From Clostridia bacterium (GTDB lineage Bacteria; Bacillota; Clostridia; Oscillospirales; CAG-272), in the NCBI GenBank assembly GCA_017481265.1, contig JAFUPK010000092.1, positions 1-41,225 of the forward strand: a stretch of DNA of 41,225 bases, read 5' to 3'. Position numbers and translations under genes: made by a program. Position 1 is the first letter of the stretch; every line of letters starts with the position of its first letter. Under the pieces are notes generated by a model. It made no database searches. It was given only the letters and a program-made list of their open reading frames with translations, and was not told where the DNA came from. Positions 7,620 to 16,101 of this stretch are shown here, piece after piece.

Positions 7620-8843
7620 TTACTTGCCGCAGTTCTTGTCTACCTGAGCCTGAACCTTGATGGGAAGTCCGAAGAGGTTAATAAATCCTGCGGAATCCTT
7701 CTGATCGTAGTCACTCTCGCCGAAGGTTGCGATCTCCTCGCTGTAGAGGGAGTTCTCGCTCCAGATACCTGCGGGAATCATGTTACCCTTGTAGAGCTTC
7801 AGTCTGATCTTACCGTTTACTCTCTCCTGAGTCTTGTCAACGAATGCGGAAAGCGCCTCTCTGAGAGGTGTGAACCACTGACCATTGTAAACGAGCTCAG
7901 CGAAGGTAATGGAAAGTCTCTGCTTCTCGTGCATTGTGTACTTGTCAAGGCAAACGGACTCAAGAAGGCTGTGAGCCTTGTAAAGGATAGTTCCGCCGGG
8001 AGTCTCGTAAACGCCGCGGCACTTCATACCTACAAGACGGTTCTCAACGATGTCGATGATACCGATTCCGTTTGCGCCGCCGATCTCGTTAAGCTTGAGG
8101 ATTATCTCCTTTGCGGTCATCTTCTCGCCGTTGAGAGCTACGGGAGTACCCTCAACGAAATCAAGCTCGATATAGGTGGGAACGTCGGGAGCCTGTATGG
8201 GAGAAACGCCCATTTCAAGGAAGCCGGGCTTCTCATACATAGGCTCATTACCTGTGTCCTCAAGGTCCATGCCCTCGTGGGACAGGTGCCAGAGGTTCTT
8301 ATCCTTGGAATAGTTGGTCTCGCGGTTTATCTTGAGGGGGATGTTATGCGCCTCGGCGTACTCGATCTCCTCTTCTCTTGACTTGATGTCCCACTCTCTC
8401 CAGGGAGCAATGATCGGAATATCGGGGCAGAAATGCTTGAGAGCAAGCTCAAAGCGGACCTGGTCGTTACCCTTACCTGTGCAGCCGTGAACGATGGCGT
8501 CAGCGCCTTCCTTGATGGCTACCTCTGCAAGACCCTTTGCGATGCAGGGACGCGCGTGGCTTGTACCGAGGAGGTATTCCTCATAGACTGCGCCTGCCTT
8601 CATTGTGGGGATGATGTACTCGTCAACGTACTCCTCTGTGAGGTCGAGAACGTAAAGCTTGGATGCACCTGTGGCGATAGCCTTTTCCTCAAGGCCCTCA
8701 AGCTCGTCAGCCTGTCCGACGTTACCGGAAACGGCAACTACCTCGCAGTTGTTGTAGTTTTCCTTGAGCCACGGAATGATGATGGAGGTATCAAGACCGC
8801 CTGAGTACGCAAGAACTACCTTTTTTATGTTTTCTTTATTCAT
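7620..8843 (-). CDS. argG: Argininosuccinate synthase
   Basis: This enzyme joins citrulline and aspartate using ATP to give argininosuccinate. The 407-residue protein has the normal length. The ATP pyrophosphatase P-loop AYSGGLDTS lies near residues 13-21, and the citrulline/aspartate site [11 protein letters not shown] and the SHEGMDLED region are both present. It is the first gene of the arg operon, behind a consensus promoter. The start ATG follows AGAGGTG at 7 nt. Placing argG and argH first, ahead of the early acetylated-intermediate steps, means they are made even if transcription falls off along the operon. Confidence 0.97.
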   Translation of the reverse strand: MNKENIKKVVLAYSGGLDTSIIIPWLKENYNNCEVVAVSGNVGQADELEGLEEKAIATGASKLYVLDLTEEYVDEYIIPTMKAGAVYEEYLLGTSHARPCIAKGLAEVAIKEGADAIVHGCTGKGNDQVRFELALKHFCPDIPIIAPWREWDIKSREEEIEYAEAHNIPLKINRETNYSKDKNLWHLSHEGMDLEDTGNEPMYEKPGFLEMGVSPIQAPDVPTYIELDFVEGTPVALNGEKMTAKEIILKLNEIGGANGIGIIDIVENRLVGMKCRGVYETPGGTILYKAHSLLESVCLDKYTMHEKQRLSITFAELVYNGQWFTPLREALSAFVDKTQERVNGKIRLKLYKGNMIPAGIWSENSLYSEEIATFGESDYDQKDSAGFINLFGLPIKVQAQVDKNCGK

Positions 8844-8858
8844 TTTTATGCACCTCTG

Positions 8859-8872
8859 TGTATATTTATTCT
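8859..8872. promoter_or_regulatory. Possible ArgR site in the argG leader
   Basis: Read on the minus strand, AGAATAAATATACA matches the ARG-box pattern at 12 of 14 positions. It lies just downstream of the predicted transcription start. Its centre is 76 bp from the site at 8935-8948, about seven helical turns, a layout compatible with a looping or double-operator arrangement. Confidence 0.4.
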
Positions 8873-8895
8873 GTCATTTGACTAAGTATGCACCT

Positions 8896-8924
8896 ATTAT
8901 ACATACTTCGTCTCGGTTTGTCAA
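8896..8924 (-). promoter_or_regulatory. Promoter of the arg operon
   Basis: On the minus strand, TTGACA (8924-8919) and TATAAT (8901-8896) are separated by exactly 17 nt, a full sigma-A consensus. The -10 box lies inside a larger palindrome, GTATG-N11-CATAC at 8886-8906, a candidate operator. Confidence 0.88.
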
Positions 8925-8934
8925 GAAGTTTTTG

Positions 8935-8948
8935 CGAATAAATATTCA
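8935..8948. promoter_or_regulatory. Predicted ArgR binding site upstream of the arg promoter
   Basis: CGAATAAATATTCA matches TGAATWWWWATTCA at 13 of 14 positions and is palindromic in its core (GAATA-AA-TATTC). It lies about 10 bp upstream of the arg -35 box. With the sites at 8859-8872 and 7520-7533, it suggests arginine-dependent control by an ArgR-type regulator encoded elsewhere. Confidence 0.6.
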
Positions 8949-9038
8949 GTTTACATTTTGTTCACACCTATCCTTCTCTTCTTGGCAAAACATCATATAA
9001 AAGTGGATTTTTTCGTCCTTTTCACAGCAAAAACCATA

Positions 9039-9067
9039 TTGACACGGAAGCTTATCGAGGGTATAAT
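9039..9067 (+). promoter_or_regulatory. Promoter of the GH36 alpha-galactosidase gene
   Basis: TTGACA at 9039-9044 and TATAAT at 9062-9067 are separated by 17 nt, a perfect consensus. The leader that follows carries a hairpin pairing GGCGTT (9076-9081) with AACGCC (9095-9100), then the AAGGAG site at 9127-9132. The arg promoter faces the other way about 115 bp upstream. No carbohydrate-type operator was recognised. Confidence 0.88.
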
Positions 9068-9140
9068 TAAAAAAAGGCGTTCTTTCTGCCGAAAAACGCC
9101 CAAAATCAAACAAATATCACCGTCCGGAAGGAGACACACC

Positions 9141-11171
9141 ATGCTGCTTACAGTAAAAAACGGATACCTCATCATTACAGACCGTGAGGGGAAAACGATC
9201 ATTGATAATATCACCTGCGGAGTCCGCGGCGACAGCGGAGCCTTCCTTTTGAAAAACGCATGGGTCATAGGAGAGGACAGCTACGGCACCTATGCCGAAA
9301 ACGGGGCATCCCGCCTCCGCTTTGACAGCAAAGACGGCGAGCTGAAGCTGAGCCTTCGATATGTTCATGAGGACGAGGACATCGCCTTCTCCGACGAGCT
9401 TCTCATCCTGTCAGGCAAGCTCACCGAAACTGATATAAGCGTATACGGAAGTGCCGTGGGAAACTACGAGGGAGTCCGCGTAAACGAGATGCTCACAGAC
9501 CTTGACACCCACGTGCTGAGTGAGAGGGGGAAGGCAGAGTGCGGCGACTATGCCATAGTAAACGGACCTGATGGATCATTCTTCGCAGGATGCGTGACCT
9601 CAAATGAGTATTTCGGAGGCTTCTTCGTTTCCGAGGACGGGACATTTGAGGCTCGTCAGTACACAGAGGGACGAGAGATAAAGCGTGGAGACGTGCTGAC
9701 AAGCGACGTTGTCATGCTGATGCCCTCCGCAGACCCCGAAGACTCTCTCATACACTACTGCGACACTGTAGCCGCCCTTTCCGATACACCTCCGAGAAAG
9801 AAATTCGACGTACCCAGCGGATACTGCACATGGTATTACTATTTCAACGGAATAAACGATACCATAATCGACCGAACCATAACAGAGATCGCCGAGGAAA
9901 AGGAACGCCTTCCGGTAAGATACGTACAGATCGACGACGGCTGGCAGGTATGCTACGGTCAGTGGGAGGAAAACGAAAAGTTTGCCAAAGGCATGAAGGC
10001 TCACGCAGAGCGCATCAAAGCTGAGGGCTTCACTCCCGGACTTTGGTTTGCTCCCCTGTGGGCGAAGCTTGCAAAGATCAGGACTGAGCACCCCGAATAC
10101 TTTGCTGTTGACAGAAGAAACGGAGAGGTCACAAAAACTCTCGATCTGTCCGTCCCCGAGGTTAAAGCCTTTATAAGCGAAATATTCCGCCGTGCCACAT
10201 ACGATTGGGGTTACCGCTATCTGAAGCTCGACCTCATCACTGCCTGCTTCGGCGCGTACCGCTTCCGCGATCCCTCCTTTAACTCAATGAAGAACTACAA
10301 GGAATGTCTGCACACCATTATCGCGTCCATTCCCGAGGATACCTTTATTCTCGGCTGCACAAGTCCCTTTGCCCCCGTGGTCGGTCTCGTGGACGGTATC
10401 AGAACGAGCTGTGATATCGGCGGAGACTGGGACTCTGTAAGGCAGGTATTCAACCGCGTGCTGAACAGACTTTTCTATCACAAGAGACTGTTCATATGCG
10501 ATGCCGACTGCCTCATTATCAGAAAGCCGGAAAACGAGGACAGCGAATGCCGCAGGAACTGCACGAGAACGGACGAGGAGATCAAGTCTTACATCTCAGC
10601 CACAGCGGCGTCGGGCGGAATACTCATGCTTTCGGACAAGCTTTCCCTTCTCAATGACGAGCAGAAAAAAATGATATCCTATGTTTTCCCGCAAAACAAG
10701 GATGCCGCAAAGCCCCTCGACTTCACCGAGGATTATATCCCCGGAGTTCTCGACTGCGGAAAGAGAGGCTCTGTGCGCACGGTAATGCTCATAAACTGGA
10801 ACGACGAAGAAAGAGTCATGGGCGTTGACACCGAAGCTGCCCATGTGTTTGAGTTCTGGAGCCGCAGCTACAGGGGACGCGTCTCGGGCAGATACGAAAG
10901 CGTCATCAAGCCCCATTCGGTCGAGGTGCTTTTCCTAACGGAATGCGAAGAACCCGCAGTTATCGGAACGGACAGCGTGCTGATACCCAAAATAGACCAA
11001 AGCTTTGCAGACGGCAAGCTCAAGGTAAGCTTCGCCAAGAACGGCGAGAGCCTATATGTCATCGCCGATGAGCTTTCCGCAGACGGTTGTTCTGTGGAGA
11101 AGCTTGAAAACGGACTTTACAAGGTCACAAACACAGAAAACGTCAAAACAGTTACACTTAATACAAAATGA
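9141..11171 (+). CDS. Alpha-galactosidase, glycoside hydrolase family 36 type
   Basis: The 676-residue protein has no signal peptide and should be cytoplasmic, acting on imported alpha-galactosides such as melibiose or raffinose. After an N-terminal beta-rich region of about 230 residues comes a (beta/alpha)8 barrel with YVQIDDGWQ and GLWFAPLWAK. The predicted nucleophile is Asp364 in YLKLD, and the acid/base is Asp425 in RTSCDIGGDW. A beta-sandwich closes the protein. The ATG at 9141 lies 8 nt after AAGGAG. An upstream in-frame start at 8958 would precede the promoter and is rejected. It stands alone between the arg and pyr operons. The exact sugar is inferred; other clan GH-D activities are possible. 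Confidence 0.85.
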   Translation: MLLTVKNGYLIITDREGKTIIDNITCGVRGDSGAFLLKNAWVIGEDSYGTYAENGASRLRFDSKDGELKLSLRYVHEDEDIAFSDELLILSGKLTETDISVYGSAVGNYEGVRVNEMLTDLDTHVLSERGKAECGDYAIVNGPDGSFFAGCVTSNEYFGGFFVSEDGTFEARQYTEGREIKRGDVLTSDVVMLMPSADPEDSLIHYCDTVAALSDTPPRKKFDVPSGYCTWYYYFNGINDTIIDRTITEIAEEKERLPVRYVQIDDGWQVCYGQWEENEKFAKGMKAHAERIKAEGFTPGLWFAPLWAKLAKIRTEHPEYFAVDRRNGEVTKTLDLSVPEVKAFISEIFRRATYDWGYRYLKLDLITACFGAYRFRDPSFNSMKNYKECLHTIIASIPEDTFILGCTSPFAPVVGLVDGIRTSCDIGGDWDSVRQVFNRVLNRLFYHKRLFICDADCLIIRKPENEDSECRRNCTRTDEEIKSYISATAASGGILMLSDKLSLLNDEQKKMISYVFPQNKDAAKPLDFTEDYIPGVLDCGKRGSVRTVMLINWNDEERVMGVDTEAAHVFEFWSRSYRGRVSGRYESVIKPHSVEVLFLTECEEPAVIGTDSVLIPKIDQSFADGKLKVSFAKNGESLYVIADELSADGCSVEKLENGLYKVTNTENVKTVTLNTK

Positions 11172-11184
11172 TATACACCTTACC

Positions 11185-11253
11185 ATCCCCGTGCCGCGGC
11201 ACGGGGATCGTTCAGCTTGCTGACAAACCCTGTGCCAAAGCACAGGGTTTGTC
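11185..11253 (+). other. Two strong hairpins after the alpha-galactosidase gene
   Basis: A 24-bp perfect palindrome occupies 11185-11208 (core CCCCGTGCCGCGGCACGGGG). It is followed by a 14-bp stem with loop CAAA at 11222-11253. Neither has a uridine tract after it. They probably stabilise or end the upstream mRNA. The same 20-bp core recurs at 11451-11470. Confidence 0.6.
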
Positions 11254-11290
11254 AAATTAAAAAAGAATAAATCAAAAGTTAAAGGAATGC

Positions 11291-11406
11291 GCGACCTGCG
11301 GGTCGCTTTTTGGACGAATAAGGGGGATTTCGCACTCTGCGGAGTGCGACTCGGGACTCTGTCCCAAGACCCTGCGCCCTTTTAAAAAAGGTCGATCAAA
11401 ACTTTT
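11291..11406. repeat. Variable-hairpin repeat with 34-bp anchor, copy 2
   Basis: Hairpins lie at 11291-11306 (6 bp, loop TGCG, then five T's), 11330-11349 (8 bp, loop TGCG) and 11353-11365 (5 bp, loop TCT). They are followed by the anchor at 11373-11406, which differs from 1521-1554 at one base. The loops match copy 1, while the stems differ in sequence but still pair perfectly. Together with the palindromes it fills the 460-bp gap between the alpha-galactosidase and pyrC; no gene is visible there. Confidence 0.75.
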
Positions 11407-11448
11407 GTGCATTTTGTCAGCGCAAGACCTTTGTCAGCGGCCTGTACG

Positions 11449-11480
11449 CTCCCCGTGCCGCGGCACGGGGAGGGTTTTAA
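11449..11480 (+). terminator. Possible intrinsic terminator before the pyr promoter
   Basis: A 24-bp perfect palindrome at 11449-11472 (same 20-bp core as 11187-11206) is followed by GGTTTTAATT. It could stop read-through into the pyr operon. The uridine tract is short, so confidence is moderate. Confidence 0.45.
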
Positions 11481-11561
11481 TTGTGTCAAGAACGAATATT
11501 TTCATGTCAATTTGCCCATTATTTCTTCGTAAGTCAAAGTTATTTTATATTATCTTCTATG

Positions 11562-11590
11562 TTGACAAAAATGCGTCCGTGTGATAAAAT
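11562..11590 (+). promoter_or_regulatory. Promoter of the pyr operon
   Basis: TTGACA at 11562-11567 and TAAAAT at 11585-11590 have a 17-nt spacer. Only about 35 nt separate the predicted start site from the pyrC ATG. There is no room for a PyrR-type antiterminator/terminator leader, so that common Bacillota control appears absent here. Confidence 0.85.
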
Positions 11591-11631
11591 ATAGGGTAAG
11601 ATATAAGCAGAAACGTATAAGGAGACAGGCA

Positions 11632-12861
11632 ATGACGAAACAGATTCTTACAAATATAATTAAGACCCCCGAACTCTGCGAGATAGATACCGTTTTTTCA
11701 GCCCTTCTGTCCGGCTCCGCTATGACAGATCTTCTTGGCGTTTGCAATTCTGCGGAATATACTGTTTTTCCCGGTTTTTGCGATGTGCATGTGCATTTTC
11801 GTGAGCCGGGCTTTTCTTATAAAGAGACCATTAAAACAGGCTCTCTTTCTGCGGCAAGAGGCGGCTACACCGATGTGTGTACAATGCCGAATCTCTCCCC
11901 TGTCCCCGACAGCGCGGAGAACATCAAGGCTCAGCTTGACATAATTGAGCGCGACGCTGTCATCGGCGTGCATCCTTACGCTTCCATCACAAAGGCCGAA
12001 CACGGACGGGAGCTTTCAGACATGGATGATCTTGCCCCTCTCGCCATCGCATTCTCCGACGACGGACGGGGAGTTCAGGACGAAGGCATGATGAGAGCCG
12101 CCATGGAAAAGGCAAAATCTCTCGGAAAGATGATCGTAGCGCACTGCGAGGTCAACGATCTGCTTTTCAAGGGCTACATCCACGACGGAGAGTACGCAAA
12201 GGTCCACGGACATCGCGGCATCTGCTCCGAAAGCGAATGGAGACAGATCGAGCGCGACATCCGTCTTGCTGACGAAACGGGTTGTCCTTACCATGTGTGC
12301 CACATCTCTGCTAAAGAAAGTGTTGAGCTCATACGCGATGCCAAAAAAAGCGGCGTAGACATCACATGCGAGACAGGTCCCCATTACCTTGTCATGGATG
12401 ACAGCAACCTCCTTGAGCACGGACGCTTTAAGATGAATCCCCCTCTCAGAAGCCGTGCAGACCGCGAGGCTTTGGTGGAAGGGATCCTTGACGGCACCAT
12501 CGACATGATCGCAACGGATCATGCGCCTCATTCAGCCGATGAAAAATCCCGCGGACTTGAGAAAAGCGCCTTCGGCATCGTCGGACTTGAAACTGCGATC
12601 CCCGTTATGTACACGCATCTCGTAAAAACAGGCATTCTAAGCCTCGAAAAGCTGGCTATCCTTCTTTCGGACAATCCCAGAAGAAGATTCGCCCTGCCCG
12701 CTTCCCGCGACTTTTCGGTATGGCGTCTTGACGAGGAGTTCACCGTTGACCCCGATGAGTTTCTATCAATGGGACGTGCTACTCCCTTTGAGGGAGACAG
12801 ATTATTCGGCAGATGCTATCTGACCGTGAAAGACGGCAAGGTCGTGTACAGCGCTCTTTGA
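11632..12861 (+). CDS. pyrC: Dihydroorotase
   Basis: This enzyme cyclises carbamoyl aspartate to dihydroorotate, the third pyrimidine step. The 409-residue protein is a class I-type dihydroorotase of the amidohydrolase superfamily. The metal-binding HVHFREPG opens the barrel, further histidines follow in AHCEVND and CHISAKESVE, and the metal-binding Asp lies in ATDHAPHS. ATG at 11632 is 7 nt after AAGGAG (11619-11624). A longer in-frame start at 11581 would overlap the -10 box and is rejected. The first residues are short compared with relatives, so some N-terminal strands are minimal. It is the first gene of the pyr operon. Confidence 0.94.
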   Translation: MTKQILTNIIKTPELCEIDTVFSALLSGSAMTDLLGVCNSAEYTVFPGFCDVHVHFREPGFSYKETIKTGSLSAARGGYTDVCTMPNLSPVPDSAENIKAQLDIIERDAVIGVHPYASITKAEHGRELSDMDDLAPLAIAFSDDGRGVQDEGMMRAAMEKAKSLGKMIVAHCEVNDLLFKGYIHDGEYAKVHGHRGICSESEWRQIERDIRLADETGCPYHVCHISAKESVELIRDAKKSGVDITCETGPHYLVMDDSNLLEHGRFKMNPPLRSRADREALVEGILDGTIDMIATDHAPHSADEKSRGLEKSAFGIVGLETAIPVMYTHLVKTGILSLEKLAILLSDNPRRRFALPASRDFSVWRLDEEFTVDPDEFLSMGRATPFEGDRLFGRCYLTVKDGKVVYSAL

Positions 12862-12912
12862 GAGCATAAAGTTAGTTAATTTTAAGATATAGATATACAG
12901 AGGAGGCCAAGT

Positions 12913-15900
12913 ATGGCAAAGAGAACAGATTTAAAGAAGATACTGATCATCGGTTCAGGTCCTATCGTCATCGGTCAGGCGGCAGAGTTTGACTATGCGG
13001 GAACCCAGGCGTGTCTTGCACTCAAGGAGGAGGGCTATGAGGTAGTCCTCTGCAACTCCAACCCCGCTACCATCATGACCGACACCACCATTGCGGACAA
13101 GGTCTACATGGAGCCCTTGACACTTGAATATATCGCAAAGATCCTCCGCTACGAGCGTCCCGACGCTATCGTTCCCGGTATCGGCGGACAGACAGGACTT
13201 AACCTTGCCATGCAGCTTGAGAAGAAGGGCGTGCTCAAGGAGTGCGGCGTAGAGCTTCTCGGTACAAGCAGCGAAAGCATTGAGAGAGCCGAAGACCGCG
13301 AGCTCTTCAAGGAGCTTTGCCAGTCCATCGGCGAGCCCGTTATCCCCTCTGAGATCACCTACTCCATCGAGGAAGCAAAGAAGGCTGCCGCAGAGATCGG
13401 CTATCCTGTAGTTCTCCGCCCCGCATTCACTCTCGGCGGCACAGGCGGCGGCTTTGCAAACAACGAGGAGGAGCTTGTTGAGATCGGTCTCAACGCCTTC
13501 AAGCTCTCCCCCGTTCATCAGGTTCTTGTTGAGAAGAGCGTAAAGGGATATAAGGAGATCGAATTTGAGGTAATGCGTGACTCCAATGACCACGCCATCA
13601 CCATCTGCGGAATGGAGAACATCGACCCCGTCGGCGTTCACACAGGCGACTCTATCGTCGTAGCTCCCATCCTCACCCTCAGTGACCATGACATGAAGAT
13701 GCTCAACGACAGCGCCATCAAGATCATCCGTGAGCTGAAGATCGAGGGCGGCTGTAACGTACAGTTCGCACTGAACCCCACCACAAGCGAGTACTACCTC
13801 ATCGAGGTAAACCCCCGCGTTTCCCGTTCCTCCGCACTTGCATCCAAGGCATCCGGCTACCCCATTGCAAAGGTAACCGCAAAGATCGCCGTAGGCATGG
13901 CGCTTGAGGATATTGCAATTGCCAACACCAACGCCGCATTCGAGCCTCAGCTTGACTACGTTATCGCAAAGCTCCCCCGTTTCCCCTTCGACAAATTCAC
14001 AAGTGCATCCAACTCCCTCGGTACACAGATGAAGGCTACGGGCGAGGTAATGGGCATCGGCTCCAATCTCGAAGAAGCACTTCTCAAAGGCTTCCGTTCA
14101 CTTGAGATCGGCGTAAACCATATTTATCACGCTAAGTTTGACAATATGTCAAATGAAGCTATCCTTGACTATATCAAGGAGTTCCGCGATGACAACATCT
14201 TCGCTATCGCAGAGCTTCTTGCCCGCGGCGTGACCGTTGAGGAGATCCACAGTATTACAATGATCACCTCCTACTTCCTTGAAGCCATCAAGAAGATCGT
14301 TGAAATGGAGGAAACTCTCAAGGCACATCCCTTTGACCTCGACACCCTCCGCGATGCAAAGAAGATGGGCTTCTCTGACAAGTACGTTGCAAGAATGTGG
14401 CGCTGCACCGAGATCGAAGTGTTCAACTACAGAAAAGAGAAGAATCTCTTCCCCGTGTTCCGTATGGTAGATACCTGCCACACAGGTGCATACATCCCCT
14501 ACTTCTACTCCTCCTACACCGGAGAAAATACCTCAATTCTCACCGATAAGAAGAAGCTCGTGGTTCTCGGAGCAGGTCCTATCCGTATCGGTCAGGGCGT
14601 TGAGTTCGACTACTCCACAGTTCACGCAGTACAGACCATCAAAAATGCAGGCTACGAAGCAATAATCATAAACAACAACCCCGAGACCGTCTCCACAGAC
14701 TACACCACAGCGGACAAGCTCTACTTTGAGCCTCTCACTCCCGAGGATGTTATGAACATCATTGAGTTTGAGCGTCCCGAGGGCGTTATCGCCTCTCTCG
14801 GAGGTCAGACTGCCATCAATCTTGCTCAGCCTCTCACCGACCGCGGTGTAGAGATCATCGGTACCGACTGTGCCGCTATTGACAGAGCTGAAAACCGCGA
14901 CGCATTTGAAAAGCTTCTCTCTGAGCTTGGTATTCCTCAGCCCAAGGGACGTGCCGTTACAAAGATCGAGGACGGTATCGCAGCGGCTTCCTCCATTGGA
15001 TACCCCGTGCTCGTCCGCCCCAGCTTCGTTCTCGGCGGACGTGCCATGCAGATCGTTGCCAACGAGGAACAGCTCCGCCACTACCTCAAGACTGCCGTTG
15101 AGATCGACGAGGACAAGCCCGTTCTCGTTGACAAGTATATCGAAGGAAAGGAAGTTGAGGTTGACGCTATCTGCGACGGCCGCAACGTATTCGTTCCCGG
15201 TATTATGGAGCTCGTTGAGCGTACAGGAGTACACAGCGGTGACTCTATCAGTGTTTATCCCGCATTCAGCATCTCCGATAAGGTAAAGGGCACCATCCTT
15301 ACCTATGCCAAGAAGCTCGGTCTCGGTATCGGCATCGTGGGTCTTTACAATATCCAGTTCATCGTCGACAAAAACGAAAACGTATTCATCATCGAAGTAA
15401 ATCCCCGTTCTTCAAGAACAGTTCCCTTCCTCTCAAAGGCTACAGGCTACAGCCTCGCAGACATCGCAACAGAGGTCATCATGGGCAAGAGCCTGAAGGA
15501 GCAGGGCATATTCGACATCTACCCCGAGGAGAAGGATCGCTGGTACGTAAAGGTTCCCGTGTTCTCCTTCAACAAGCTCCGCGGACTCGATGCTTACCTC
15601 TCTCCCGAGATGAAGTCTACCGGTGAAGCTATCGGATACGATGACAAGATGAACCGCGCCTTCTACAAGGCTCTTCAGGCGTCGGGAACACACCTCCAGA
15701 ACTACGGCACGGTATTTGCTACCATCGCTGACCGCGATAAGGAGGAAGCGCTTCCCCTTATCCGCCGCTTCTATAACCTCGGATTCAACATTCAGGCTAC
15801 CGAGGGAACAGGAAGCTTCCTGAAGGCAAACGGAATCCGTACCCACGTTCTTGACAAGATCAGCGCAGGCAGTGATGAGATTCCCGACGCTCTCCGTCAG

Positions 15901-16086
15901 GGACACATCGCTTACGTTATCAACACCCGTGACATCAACTCTGCCGATCCCATCGCCGACGGTTATGAGATCCGCCGCCTTGCTACGGAAAACAACGTAA
16001 CTATGTTCACATCTCTCGATACAGTCCGCGTTCTCCTCGACGTGCTTGAGGAAACCACGCTTACAATCTCCACGATTGACGCTTAA
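12913..16086 (+). CDS. carB: Carbamoyl-phosphate synthase large subunit
   Basis: The enzyme makes carbamoyl phosphate from bicarbonate, ammonia and two ATP, feeding both pyrB and argF. The 1057-residue protein is full length. Two homologous ATP-grasp halves are visible, each opening with a Gly-rich motif (IIGSGPIVIGQAAEFDYAG and VLGAGPIRIGQGVEFDYS), followed by a C-terminal MGS-like allosteric domain from about residue 930. A strong AGGAGG lies at 12901-12906. The small subunit gene carA, which supplies ammonia from glutamine, is not in this operon, the arg operon or elsewhere in the window. It may lie elsewhere in the genome, or the enzyme may use free ammonia. Confidence 0.97.
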   Translation: MAKRTDLKKILIIGSGPIVIGQAAEFDYAGTQACLALKEEGYEVVLCNSNPATIMTDTTIADKVYMEPLTLEYIAKILRYERPDAIVPGIGGQTGLNLAMQLEKKGVLKECGVELLGTSSESIERAEDRELFKELCQSIGEPVIPSEITYSIEEAKKAAAEIGYPVVLRPAFTLGGTGGGFANNEEELVEIGLNAFKLSPVHQVLVEKSVKGYKEIEFEVMRDSNDHAITICGMENIDPVGVHTGDSIVVAPILTLSDHDMKMLNDSAIKIIRELKIEGGCNVQFALNPTTSEYYLIEVNPRVSRSSALASKASGYPIAKVTAKIAVGMALEDIAIANTNAAFEPQLDYVIAKLPRFPFDKFTSASNSLGTQMKATGEVMGIGSNLEEALLKGFRSLEIGVNHIYHAKFDNMSNEAILDYIKEFRDDNIFAIAELLARGVTVEEIHSITMITSYFLEAIKKIVEMEETLKAHPFDLDTLRDAKKMGFSDKYVARMWRCTEIEVFNYRKEKNLFPVFRMVDTCHTGAYIPYFYSSYTGENTSILTDKKKLVVLGAGPIRIGQGVEFDYSTVHAVQTIKNAGYEAIIINNNPETVSTDYTTADKLYFEPLTPEDVMNIIEFERPEGVIASLGGQTAINLAQPLTDRGVEIIGTDCAAIDRAENRDAFEKLLSELGIPQPKGRAVTKIEDGIAAASSIGYPVLVRPSFVLGGRAMQIVANEEQLRHYLKTAVEIDEDKPVLVDKYIEGKEVEVDAICDGRNVFVPGIMELVERTGVHSGDSISVYPAFSISDKVKGTILTYAKKLGLGIGIVGLYNIQFIVDKNENVFIIEVNPRSSRTVPFLSKATGYSLADIATEVIMGKSLKEQGIFDIYPEEKDRWYVKVPVFSFNKLRGLDAYLSPEMKSTGEAIGYDDKMNRAFYKALQASGTHLQNYGTVFATIADRDKEEALPLIRRFYNLGFNIQATEGTGSFLKANGIRTHVLDKISAGSDEIPDALRQGHIAYVINTRDINSADPIADGYEIRRLATENNVTMFTSLDTVRVLLDVLEETTLTISTIDA

Positions 16087-16101
16087 CCTATAGGTGCTGA
16101 T

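Noticed and set aside
8844-8960. T-box or other leader riboswitch before argG
   Set aside because: The leader is about 45 nt from the predicted start site to the ATG and lacks the T-box core sequence and a terminator; ARG-box-like operators explain the region better.
8958-9140. N-terminal extension of the GH36 protein from an upstream ATG
   Set aside because: It would begin before the consensus promoter at 9039-9067; the AAGGAG site at 9127-9132 points to the ATG at 9141.
11591-11631. PyrR-dependent attenuator before pyrC
   Set aside because: The leader is only about 35-40 nt and contains no terminator/antiterminator pair.
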